From Halomonas sp. SpR1 (lineage in GTDB: Bacteria > Pseudomonadota > Gammaproteobacteria > Pseudomonadales > Halomonadaceae), in NCBI RefSeq assembly GCF_031010175.1, contig NZ_JAUAMB010000019.1, positions 1-64,000 of the forward strand: DNA of 64,000 bases, given 5' to 3'. Shown in pieces: positions 57,401 through 64,000 of this stretch; positions within the stretch are counted from its first letter, which is position 1, and every line of letters starts with the position of its first letter. A model generated the notes under the pieces. That model worked only from the letters and a program-made list of their open reading frames with translations. It was not told the DNA's origin and did no database searches. Position numbers and translations under genes: made by a program.

Positions 57401-57940
57401 GACCAACTGGCTAAGCTGCTGGCTACTGTCCAGTGCCTTGTTGGCGTGTTGAAGTTCGTGGCGGAGCTTTTCGATATCGGCCTGCAGCTGGCGCAGCTGT
57501 GCGCTGGGATCAGCGGGTGGGACAAAGGGGCCGGGCTTGAAGGCGGTGCCTGCCTTGCCAAAGGAGCGGTGAAACCAGATAGCCAGTTCACGAGCCAGCT
57601 TTAGGCCATCCATAGCTGCTTTATGGCGGGTGCGGAACTGGTGAGTGGCTTTGTTGCCTTCAACTCGCAGGGTGTGAAATAGCTCTTTCACCTGGGGTTC
57701 CAAGCGCAGCTCGCGGTTTAAGCGGTAGAGCAGGTCGGCTTGGCTGGTTTGGTCATCAAACTCGATCCCGGAGATTGCCGCCATATGCTGGGCAAGCGCT
57801 TCTCCCAATTGGCGCAGCTTAATTAAGGTGGTGTTGGGGTCGCTAACAAAGGCGTGTTCGGCAGCGGTGGCCAGTTCGACAAACAGCGCATCATGCTCTG
57901 CTAAAAAGCCAAAGTTGCTGGGAGGATAGGGCGATGTCAT
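54410..57940 (-). CDS. hsdR: Type I restriction enzyme endonuclease/translocase HsdR (EcoEI-type)
   Basis: Motor and nuclease subunit, 1176 residues. Order: a DUF4145-like N-terminal domain (about 20-140), a coiled coil (about 150-240), the nuclease domain with DYVLFCG and VVEAKK (about 310-335, the D...ExK site), Walker A ATGTGKT (about 475-483), DEAH near 580, TATP, and the C-terminal helicase half with GIDVPKICHLVFMRQVRSR. A C-terminal EcoEI-type domain ends the protein. ATG 57940 has GGAGAG about 9 bases upstream; the frame is open to 58000. Confidence 0.93.
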   Translation of the reverse strand: MTSPYPPSNFGFLAEHDALFVELATAAEHAFVSDPNTTLIKLRQLGEALAQHMAAISGIEFDDQTSQADLLYRLNRELRLEPQVKELFHTLRVEGNKATHQFRTRHKAAMDGLKLARELAIWFHRSFGKAGTAFKPGPFVPPADPSAQLRQLQADIEKLRHELQHANKALDSSQQLSQLVEQEKQEYEALALAMDEESRALAKQAQSHEQALAQQQQAYEGKIRALQTQLTAQGESSVNLQRQQVVSKTQAASNTLVLSEELTRLLIDQQLNEAGWEADSQEISYQKGARPEKGTYRAIAEWPTQPAQQTNGQKERADYVLFCGLTPIAVVEAKKENINVAGKIDQSERYSKGLNVGPPLVGAWELAGRTVAWPADEEGHFKVPFVYSCNGRPYLPQLAEQSGTWFRDVREPSNTRRALPRFHTPGGLLNLLERDRENADKLLKHEPFGYLRIREYQQKAILATEHVLAHGSRAALLAMATGTGKTRTIIGLMYRFLKTERFHRILFLVDRTALGDQAIDAFNEDPLEQNQTLSKIYNVAELGDMAAEAETRVQVATVQAMVKRIFASDAPPPIDQFDCIIIDEAHRGYTLDQEMTEGELATRDVSQYLSSYRRVLDYFDAIKIALTATPAKHTSEIFGKPVYTYSYREAVADDWLIDHEPPIRYETLLTQEGIQFEKGKPIEVVNTQTGEVDTTELEDELRFDVDAFNRQVINENFNRVICEQLAEELDPFGDEKTLIFCATDLHADMVKRLLDDAFKALYNGSYHQAAVAKITGKSDKVDQLIRRYKNERYPNIAITVDLLTTGIDVPKICHLVFMRQVRSRILFEQMIGRATRRCDEIGKTVFTIYDPVDIYAALAEVNTMKPLVRDPNISLTQLVDELTDAHQLENALNSPGEQQGESQADVVLSQLSQKVMRVLRKADSKAENKPALKQKLNELHNLWGVEPNKLHEHLHKLGPRQASAFLRQHSGLIHQLAEVKQLVGSDRMPVISDHDDEIRERSQSYGVHKRPEDYLDSFNAFISEQINQSAALAVVVNQPRDLTRAQLKEVKVLLDNHGYSEANLQSAVRNHTNQDIAASIIGHIRRAALGEPLKPFEQRVADAMDRLYTQHDWTPNQRKWLGKLAKQLTKEVILDRETVNQLPAFQGGAKQLDKVLGEQLDNVLEELNEAMWPETG

Positions 57941-58019
57941 TACATTTACTCTCCATATCTTTGCCAATTGGCTTTGTCGCAGTGTTGCATCACCACCCAT
58001 ACTAATGAAATAGAGTGTG

Positions 58020-58029
58020 CTTAGCTAAG
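58020..58029. promoter_or_regulatory. Short perfect palindrome upstream of hsdR
   Basis: CTTAGCTAAG is a perfect 10-bp palindrome 80 bases before the hsdR start, in the 114-base gap after the DUF1016 gene. It is a possible control site; the length alone is weak evidence. Confidence 0.3.
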
Positions 58030-58054
58030 TGTACTTTTGGGGGCATGCTATTGA

Positions 58055-59101
58055 TCACTCATCGCCCAGCGCTTGCTGTTTAAGTTGTTCGACTGCCTGA
58101 GCCCGCTCCCGCTCTAGCTCGCGTTTGAGCTCATCCTCTGAGGGCAAATACGGCAGGTATTTCGCCGCAAACAGCTGTTCTTGCTCGGCCAGCACCGAGT
58201 ACTTCACCACGGCTTCGCTTTTTTCGCTGCACAGCACAAGGCCTATGGTGGGGTTATCATCGCTGCCTTTGCGCTGCTCATCGTATAGGCGCACGTAGGT
58301 ATCCATCTGGCCAATATCCTGGTGCTTGAGTTTGCCGAGCTTTAGATCCACCAGTAAAAAGCATTTCAGTTTGAAGTTGTAGAACACCAGGTCGATGTAG
58401 AAATCCTCGTCATCAAAACGGATGCGTTGCTGGCGCTCCACAAAGGCAAAGCCTTTGCCTAGCTCCAGTAAAAACTGCTGCAGGTTGCTGATAATGGCCT
58501 GCTCTAGATGGCTTTCCTGATAGGTTTTATCCTGCAGATTAAGAAAATCCAGAATGTAAGGATCACGCAGATAGTCTTTGGCGGTTTCTGCCAACGGCTG
58601 GGTGTTTTGTTGAGCTTCGGCTTCCACCAGGGATTTGTCTTGGCTGGCCAGGAGGCGCTCGTAGTAAAGGGTATTAATCTGGCGCTCCAGGGCGCGTACG
58701 CTCCAACTGTGCTGTTCTGCCTCTTGTTGATACCACGTTCGCGCACTTGGGTTTTCTACCTTCGCTAGCAGGTTGTAATGTGACCAACTCAATTCGAGAG
58801 ACACTGTCTCCCGAATTGGAAAGGCTTGGTAAAAGCGGCGCATATTGCGCAAGTTAGTGACATCAAAGCCTTTACCCAACCGCTCGGTTAGCTGTTGCGA
58901 GAGCTGCTGTAGCTGCTGCTTACCATACTCGGCACGGCGATTGCCTTGTTGTTCGTGCTCGACAATTAAACGGCCTATTTCCCAGTAGCTTTGTACCATG
59001 GCCGTATTCACGGCTTGGCGTACTTGCCCGCGGGCCTGCTCTATCTGTTGGATAATCGCGCTAACCAGGCGACTAAAAGCGGTTGGGTTCTGCTCCGTCA
59101 T
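58055..59101 (-). CDS. DUF1016/YhcG-like PDDEXK nuclease domain protein
   Basis: Protein of 348 residues with the two YhcG domains: an N-terminal DUF1016 helical domain (about 10-165, with SYWEIGRLIVEHEQ and FYQAFP) and a C-terminal PD-(D/E)XK domain (about 190-330) with FYIDLVFYN, LVDLKLG and GLVLCSEK. The active-site glutamate of the usual ExK is Asp (DLK). The family is often found beside type I restriction genes. ATG 59101 has AGGGGG eight bases upstream. It is the first leftward gene of the defence cluster. Molecular role unknown. Confidence 0.86.
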   Translation of the reverse strand: MTEQNPTAFSRLVSAIIQQIEQARGQVRQAVNTAMVQSYWEIGRLIVEHEQQGNRRAEYGKQQLQQLSQQLTERLGKGFDVTNLRNMRRFYQAFPIRETVSLELSWSHYNLLAKVENPSARTWYQQEAEQHSWSVRALERQINTLYYERLLASQDKSLVEAEAQQNTQPLAETAKDYLRDPYILDFLNLQDKTYQESHLEQAIISNLQQFLLELGKGFAFVERQQRIRFDDEDFYIDLVFYNFKLKCFLLVDLKLGKLKHQDIGQMDTYVRLYDEQRKGSDDNPTIGLVLCSEKSEAVVKYSVLAEQEQLFAAKYLPYLPSEDELKRELERERAQAVEQLKQQALGDE

Positions 59102-59186
59102 AGGCTTACCCCCTGGCGTCATAGCGGAATGGCGGCTGGCTTAGGTTTAACAATATCAAATTTTGCCGATTTAAGGACGCCTTTAC

Positions 59187-59762
59187 ATGCCCACCCTACG
59201 CCACTTCACGTTAACCCTGTTGCTCGCTGTGTTGAGTGTATTTTCGGTTACCACCCAGGCGAACGACGCAACCTGGCAGGCGCTGAAGGAGGGCGGCTTG
59301 GTAATTCTAATGCGCCACTCCCTAGCCCCTGGTATTGGCGACCCGCCGGGTTTTGAGCTTTCTAAGTGCGATACCCAGCGCAATCTCTCTGCTCAGGGGC
59401 GCGCCCAGGCACAAGCCGCTGGTCGTGCGTTGCGTGAGCGGGCTATCCCCATTGCGGCGGTATATTCGTCACGCTGGTGTCGGGCGCTGGATACCGCCGA
59501 GCTAATGGCTCTGGGCAGTGTTGAACCTGCGCCGTGGTTAGACTCCTTCTTTCGCGGGCGTGGTGATCAGGCGTCAATCACTCAGACCGCCCAAGAGCAG
59601 ATTGCCGCGTGGCAAGGGCCGGGAAATTTGCTACTGGTTACCCATCAGGTGAATATCACCGCGCTGGTTGGCAGCGGCGTGGGTTCTGGCGAAATGATTG
59701 TGGTACGCCCAGCAGAAGATTCGTTCCAGGTAGTGGGGCGGCTAAGCCTTAGCGGCCAATAG
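59187..59762 (+). CDS. Exported histidine phosphatase family protein
   Basis: Probable periplasmic phosphatase of 191 residues. A signal peptide (about 1-25, ending TQA-N) precedes the domain. The catalytic motif reads LMRHSLAPG (RH at about 43-44; most relatives have RHG), with a second RALDTAELM segment and the late histidine in LLVTHQVN. The substrate is unknown. It is divergent from the defence cluster. Confidence 0.85.
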   Translation: MPTLRHFTLTLLLAVLSVFSVTTQANDATWQALKEGGLVILMRHSLAPGIGDPPGFELSKCDTQRNLSAQGRAQAQAAGRALRERAIPIAAVYSSRWCRALDTAELMALGSVEPAPWLDSFFRGRGDQASITQTAQEQIAAWQGPGNLLLVTHQVNITALVGSGVGSGEMIVVRPAEDSFQVVGRLSLSGQ

Positions 59763-59830
59763 TTTGAGTTTGCTCCTTAACCGCAGGTGCAGTTATAAAG
59801 TAAAAAAGCGATACCGTTTAGGAACTCTTT

Positions 59831-60871
59831 ATGAAAGCCGTTGTTTTTGAGCAATTTTCCGCCCCACCCCAGATCCAGCAACTGCCTGATCCCACCTCTG
59901 AGCCCCACGGCGTGGTGGTGAGAGTGATGGCGACCGGGGTCTGCCGCAGCGATTGGCACGGCTGGGTAGGGCACGATACTGATATCCAGCTCCCCCATGT
60001 GCCGGGGCATGAGCTGGCAGGCGTTGTGGAAGCCGTAGGCAAAGATGTAAAGCAATGGCGCATCGGCGATCGCGTCACGGTGCCGTTCGTGGGTGGTTGC
60101 GGAACTTGCCCGGAGTGCCACTCCGGCAACCATCAGGTGTGCGATAGCCAGTTTCAGCCTGGTTTTACCCACTGGGGCTCCTTTGCCGAGTATGTGGGGA
60201 TTCACTACGCCGATGTGAATTTGGTCGCGCTGCCAGAAACACTCGACTTCGCCACTGCGGCCAGCCTGGGCTGTCGGTTTGTGACTTCATTTCGGGCGGT
60301 GGTCGATCAGGGCCAAACATCGGCCGGACAGTGGGTGGCCGTTCACGGCTGCGGTGGTGTGGGGCTATCTGCCGTGATGATTGCCAACGCCATCGGCGCT
60401 AACGTTGTCGCCATCGATATTTCGGAAGAGGCGCTTACTCTAGCCCGTCAATTGGGCGCTATCGCCACCGTGAATGCCGCCAAGGTGGCCAATGTGGTTG
60501 AAGCGGTGGCGGACATAACCCGGGGAGGCGCTCACGTGTCGATGGATGCGCTAGGGCACCCGATGACCTGCTTTAACTCCATCAGCAACCTGCGTAAACG
60601 CGGCAAGCATATTCAGGTTGGGCTGATGTTGGCGGAGAACAGCACACCGGCTATTCCCATGAGTAAGGTCATTGCCAACGAGCTGGAAATTCTGGGCAGT
60701 CATGGCATGCAGGCCCACCGTTATGACGCCATGCTGGCGATGATTCAGTCTGGCAAGCTGGCGCCTGAAAAGCTTATCGGCAAACGCATCACCCTTGAGC
60801 AGTCAATTAAGGCGTTGATGAACATGGATAAGTTTGAAGGGGCGGGCGTGACGGTGGTGACGGAGTTCTAA
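59831..60871 (+). CDS. Zinc-dependent alcohol dehydrogenase family protein
   Basis: Medium-chain dehydrogenase of 346 residues. Catalytic zinc ligands are Cys38 (GVCRSDWHG) and His59-Glu60 (PGHELAG). Structural-zinc cysteines are in [17 protein letters not shown] (about 88-105). The NAD(P)-binding motif is [10 protein letters not shown] (about 174-183), followed by an acidic VAIDIS, suggesting NAD+. Substrate cannot be told from sequence. AGGAAC lies before the ATG. Confidence 0.9.
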   Translation: MKAVVFEQFSAPPQIQQLPDPTSEPHGVVVRVMATGVCRSDWHGWVGHDTDIQLPHVPGHELAGVVEAVGKDVKQWRIGDRVTVPFVGGCGTCPECHSGNHQVCDSQFQPGFTHWGSFAEYVGIHYADVNLVALPETLDFATAASLGCRFVTSFRAVVDQGQTSAGQWVAVHGCGGVGLSAVMIANAIGANVVAIDISEEALTLARQLGAIATVNAAKVANVVEAVADITRGGAHVSMDALGHPMTCFNSISNLRKRGKHIQVGLMLAENSTPAIPMSKVIANELEILGSHGMQAHRYDAMLAMIQSGKLAPEKLIGKRITLEQSIKALMNMDKFEGAGVTVVTEF

Positions 60872-60987
60872 GCAGGCGATAGCGGCGATGACACGTAACA
60901 ATTTCCTGCAATGAAACGAGGCAAATTATTCGCTCCTAATCCTCTGCTGTAGGTTTTACGCTGGGCAGTATTGATAAGGAGTAAACG

Positions 60988-61863
60988 ATGCCAACAGATA
61001 CTACCCCAACAGTTCGCCGGGTAATCGCCCAGCATCCGGCCCGGCGCGATGATATCGGAGATCTAACCACCCGGCGGCCATTGCCGGGGCCGGGTCTTGA
61101 TCAGCTCGACCCGTTTCTGTTTTTGAATCACCACGGCCCGCAGACGTATCCGGCCAATAACCGTGGGCTGCCCTTTGGCCCGCACCCGCACCGGGGCTTC
61201 GAGACAGTAACCTTCATTCTGGAGGGCTCGCTGGCCCATGCGGATAGCACCAAGCACCAAAGCGTTATCAACGCCGGTGGCGTGCAGTGGATGACTGCGG
61301 GCAGCGGCATTGTGCATGCGGAAATTTCGCCGCCGGAGTTTTTGCGTGACGGCGGCCCGCTGGAGATTCTGCAGCTGTGGGTCAATCTACCGGCGCGTTT
61401 GAAGATGAGCGAACCGCGCTACGTTGGGCTGCAGCAGGAGTCAATTCCCGCCATTGCGTTGCCGGGCGGCGGTGAGCTGAACCTGATTGCCGGGCAGTGG
61501 CAGGGTGACGCTGGCCCTATCGACACGCTGACGGGGATATTTATGTCAACGCTGCGGCTGCCTGCCGGATCGCGGGAGCAGTTACCGGTAGCGCCTGGGC
61601 GACAGGTATTTCTCTACGTGGTGGAGGGAAACGTTGAGGTAGGCGGCGAACCCGTTCAGCCTCACCATCTGATCGAGGTAGACCGCGATGGCGAGCGCCT
61701 CGACATCGAAGCCAGCAGCGATGCACGTCTGCTGTTTGGTCATGGCGATGTCATCGACGAACCCGTCTACTCCCATGGCCCCTTTGTGATGAACACCCGC
61801 GAAGAGATTGTCCAGGCGGTTGATGACTACCAGAACGGCAAATTTGGCGGGCTCGACGGCTAA
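60988..61863 (+). CDS. Pirin family protein
   Basis: Cupin protein of 291 residues. The N-terminal pirin domain has the metal-ligand segments LPFGPHPHRGFETVTFI (about 61-77) and the HxHxE-type GSGIVHAEI. The C-terminal pirin domain covers about 180-285. Bacterial pirins include quercetinase-like dioxygenases and regulators of metabolism; which applies here is unknown. AAGGAG lies before the ATG. Confidence 0.9.
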   Translation: MPTDTTPTVRRVIAQHPARRDDIGDLTTRRPLPGPGLDQLDPFLFLNHHGPQTYPANNRGLPFGPHPHRGFETVTFILEGSLAHADSTKHQSVINAGGVQWMTAGSGIVHAEISPPEFLRDGGPLEILQLWVNLPARLKMSEPRYVGLQQESIPAIALPGGGELNLIAGQWQGDAGPIDTLTGIFMSTLRLPAGSREQLPVAPGRQVFLYVVEGNVEVGGEPVQPHHLIEVDRDGERLDIEASSDARLLFGHGDVIDEPVYSHGPFVMNTREEIVQAVDDYQNGKFGGLDG

Positions 61864-61916
61864 GATTATTTAAAGACAGGGCTGTTTAAAGACAGGGTAT
61901 TGGGTAAAGAGAGTCG

Positions 61917-62543
61917 CTATAACGGCTCGCCGCGGTAGTAGTGCCACAGAAACAGCGAACCCACGCTGCGCCAGGGCGCCCAGTGTTCGACTAGCTGGCG
62001 GGCCTGCTTGGGCGTGGGTTTGTCATCCATACCCTTAAGGCGGCCAAGCGCTACTCGCAGGGCAAGATCATCGGCGGGGAAAATGTCTGGGCGCTTCAGC
62101 GAGAACATCAGATAGATCTCGGCGCTCCAGCGGCCAAACCCACGCAGCTGGGTAATCGCGGCAATCGCCTCGTCGTCGCTTAGCTGCTCAAGCCCATCGG
62201 CGGTAAAGGTGCCCGCCAGTTCCGCTTCTGCCAGCCCCTTGGCGTACTCGATCTTGCGCCAGGAGAGCCCTGCATCGCGCAGCGCTTGGCCCTCTACCTC
62301 CATAACCGCTTTGGCATGCAGTTCAGGCAGCAGCGCATTGACGCGCGCCATAATCGCACGGGCGGCTTCGGTGGAGAGTTGCTGGCTAACTATGGTACTG
62401 AAAAATGTCGCAAAATCCTGGTCGCGCTGGCGTGGGGCAGGCGCGCCTACCAATGGATAGGCGCGGGCGATATCGGGGTCTGCCTTGGCGAGTGCTGCCA
62501 TGGCATGCTCGATCATATCAGAGGACGCGTTATCAGATGTCAT
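61917..62543 (-). CDS. DNA-3-methyladenine glycosylase 2 family protein (AlkA-like)
   Basis: HhH-GPD base-excision repair glycosylase of 208 residues. It has the TIVSQQLSTEAARAIMARV helix region, the helix-hairpin-helix LRGFGRWSAEIYLMF (about 133-147), and the catalytic Asp in DIFPADDLALRVAL (about 152-165). It lacks the N-terminal domain of E. coli AlkA, so it is the short form. It probably removes alkylated bases. A 5-base-arm palindrome lies about 32 bases upstream. Confidence 0.9.
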   Translation of the reverse strand: MTSDNASSDMIEHAMAALAKADPDIARAYPLVGAPAPRQRDQDFATFFSTIVSQQLSTEAARAIMARVNALLPELHAKAVMEVEGQALRDAGLSWRKIEYAKGLAEAELAGTFTADGLEQLSDDEAIAAITQLRGFGRWSAEIYLMFSLKRPDIFPADDLALRVALGRLKGMDDKPTPKQARQLVEHWAPWRSVGSLFLWHYYRGEPL

Positions 62544-62877
62544 GACGGCTCCTGGCTAAAATGAGTATTTTTTTGCTCATTAATTGAGCTTTTAGCTATT
62601 TTTGAGTATTAAAATGCACATTATGTTGCCTTCCGCCCGTTGGGTCTGCAAACCGGCTAGGTGCCGCGTAACCGCCATCTGCGTGAGCGTTTGCTTTCAG
62701 GTGGATCCCCTATAGCCTGACCGCCAACCACCTTATCCAAACATTCCTGTTCAGCCCAACTTAACGATTGAGTTCGCCCGTTAACTTTTTAAACGCGGCG
62801 TGTTTCTACTTTCGTCTAATCCTGCGATCATTTGCGCCATCGTGATACCAACAGGGCGGTATCCCAAGGAGATAAGC
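62544..62877. other. Divergent intergenic region between the glycosylase and MFS genes
   Basis: The 334 bases contain no convincing gene. The left end is AT-rich and holds GCTCATTAATTGAGC (62575-62589), with arms GCTCA/TGAGC, a possible operator for the glycosylase gene. The right half has no recognisable RNA or repeat, and only the AAGGAG ribosome site of the MFS gene at its end. Confidence 0.5.
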
Positions 62878-64000
62878 ATGCAGGATTCGTCGTCTCAAGG
62901 GCTGGCGCGCAACCCGCGTTTGGCCGAATTTGTGTTGGCGCTGGGTGGCTTTGGAATCGGCACCAGCGAGTTCGTCATTATGGGCTTGATGAACCGCGTG
63001 GCGGGTGATTTAGCCGTAACCGTGCCCCAAGTGGGCTATGCGATTAGCAGCTACGCCCTGGGCGTGGTAGTGGGCGCGCCGCTGATTTCGGCGCTGGCTG
63101 CGCGGGTGCCTAGGCGGACGCTATTGATCGTACTGATGCTGGTGTTTGCGGTGGGCAATATTGCCAGCGCCATGGCACCGGGATTCTGGTCATTTGTTGG
63201 CCTGCGTTTTCTGGCTGGTCTGCCCCACGGTGCCTATTTTGGCATCGCCGCGCTGGTGGCTGCGGGGGCAGTGCCGGTAGATCAACGGGCGCGGGCTATC
63301 TCCCGGGTGATGATGGGCTTAACCGTGGCGATTCTGATTGGGGCACCGTTAGGTACCTGGACGGGTAACCTGTTTGGTTGGCAGATCGCCTTTGCCGGCG
63401 TAGGGGGCATTGCGCTGCTCACCGCGCTGTTAATCCGCTTGCATGTGCCGGTTCAGCCCATTGATACCCTGGCAAGCCCCGTTCGAGAGCTGTCAGCGCT
63501 GCTTAAACAGCGGGTGCTGGTCACCCTGGCGCTCGCCTGTATTGGCTGCGGCGGTATGTTCGCTATTTTCAGCTATGTGATGCCGACTTTGACCCAGCAG
63601 GCGGGTATGAGCGAAGCGTTGGGGCCTTTGGTACTGGTGATCTTCGGGCTGGGCTCGATTGCCGGTAATTTAATTGGTGGGCGCATGGCGGATAGAAACC
63701 TGATGCGCGCCATACCGACCATTTTGCTCTGGTGTGGAGTGATCCAGGGGCTGTTTTACTTTGCGGCGAATAACGTTTGGACGGGGCTGCTGTTCGTTGG
63801 CCTGGTAGGTACCAGTATGGCGCTGGCGCCTTCGTTGCAAACCCGCTTAATGGATGTGGCCGAAGATGCTCAAACCATGGCGGCCTCGCTGAATCATGCG
63901 GCCTTCAACGGTGCCAACGCGTTAGGAGCGTGGCTGGCCGGGCTTGCGATCAGCGCTGGCTTTAGTTGGTCAAGTACGGGACTAGTCGGCGCTGGTTTGG
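62878..64000 (+). CDS. MFS transporter, DHA1/AraJ-like (truncated by window edge)
   Basis: Inner-membrane exporter; the first 374 residues are visible and the frame runs off the window. The N-terminus reads LALGGFGIGTSEFVIMGLM, followed by SYALGVVVGAPLISALAARVPRR and RFLAGLPHGAYFGIAALVA, the landmarks of the DHA1 drug or sugar efflux subgroup (AraJ/YdhP-like). Eleven membrane helices can be counted. AAGGAG lies 8 bases before ATG 62878. Substrate unknown. Confidence 0.9.
   Translation, partial: MQDSSSQGLARNPRLAEFVLALGGFGIGTSEFVIMGLMNRVAGDLAVTVPQVGYAISSYALGVVVGAPLISALAARVPRRTLLIVLMLVFAVGNIASAMAPGFWSFVGLRFLAGLPHGAYFGIAALVAAGAVPVDQRARAISRVMMGLTVAILIGAPLGTWTGNLFGWQIAFAGVGGIALLTALLIRLHVPVQPIDTLASPVRELSALLKQRVLVTLALACIGCGGMFAIFSYVMPTLTQQAGMSEALGPLVLVIFGLGSIAGNLIGGRMADRNLMRAIPTILLWCGVIQGLFYFAANNVWTGLLFVGLVGTSMALAPSLQTRLMDVAEDAQTMAASLNHAAFNGANALGAWLAGLAISAGFSWSSTGLVGAGL

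Overview
The window is a chromosomal segment of a moderately halophilic gammaproteobacterium, most likely Halomonas or a close relative (Halomonadaceae). The main reasons are the gene order mnmG-rsmG-parA-parB-atpIBEFHAGDC, protein sequences close to other gammaproteobacteria, an NhaD-type Na+/H+ antiporter, and a pyrE-crc-rph neighbourhood like that of pseudomonads. The genus is an inference; no rRNA gene is present. Most genes are ordinary chromosomal genes, and the accessory material lies between about 32.7 and 59.1 kb.

Layout. Bases 1-126 are the 3' end of a group II intron (domains V and VI). It directly abuts a 0.5 kb region rich in DnaA boxes with an AT-rich core, which I read as the chromosomal origin oriC. 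Then come mnmG (TTG start), rsmG, parA, parB and the complete nine-gene ATP synthase operon, with a good sigma70 promoter before atpI and hairpins after atpE, atpA and atpG. Next are mgtE, a cation diffusion facilitator, uppP, an apbE-type lipoprotein, glmU, glmS, nhaD, a CBS-pair protein, a QseBC-like two-component system, a GNAT acetyltransferase, a di-haem cytochrome c5-like protein, rep, trmL, pyrE, a Crc-like pseudo-nuclease and rph.

Accessory region 1 (32.74-36.65 kb) is a decayed Tn3-family element. It is bounded by long imperfect inverted repeats and holds a broken transposase, a res-like site and a resolvase stub. Its cargo is an M10/serralysin-like RTX protein with an altered metal site and Met-turn, plus a D-Ala-D-Ala carboxypeptidase-like (S11) protein without a signal peptide. 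Accessory region 2 (36.67-44.07 kb) is a sugar-type ABC importer operon with an FGGY pentulose kinase and a divergent LacI-type regulator; two candidate operators lie in the shared intergenic region. Together these two blocks separate rph from yicC, which are divergent neighbours in many gammaproteobacteria.

Accessory region 3 (about 45.1-59.1 kb) is a defence island read leftwards: a DUF1016/YhcG-like nuclease, HsdR, an AAA15 ATPase and a RloB/TOPRIM-like protein (AbiL/RloAB-type pair), HsdM, HsdS, and a 1183-residue SF1 helicase with a C-terminal phospholipase-D nuclease domain. The helicase overlaps hsdS by 4 bp and has the architecture of the Mokosh type II effector. A DUF3883 nuclease-like gene converges on the cluster. 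The physical and translational linkage of a helicase-PLD protein and an AAA15-TOPRIM pair with one type I restriction system is the most interesting feature of the window.

The right end returns to ordinary genes: a secreted histidine phosphatase-like protein, a zinc alcohol dehydrogenase, a pirin, an AlkA-like DNA glycosylase, and an MFS exporter that runs off the window edge. No tRNA, rRNA, CRISPR array or intact insertion sequence was seen.
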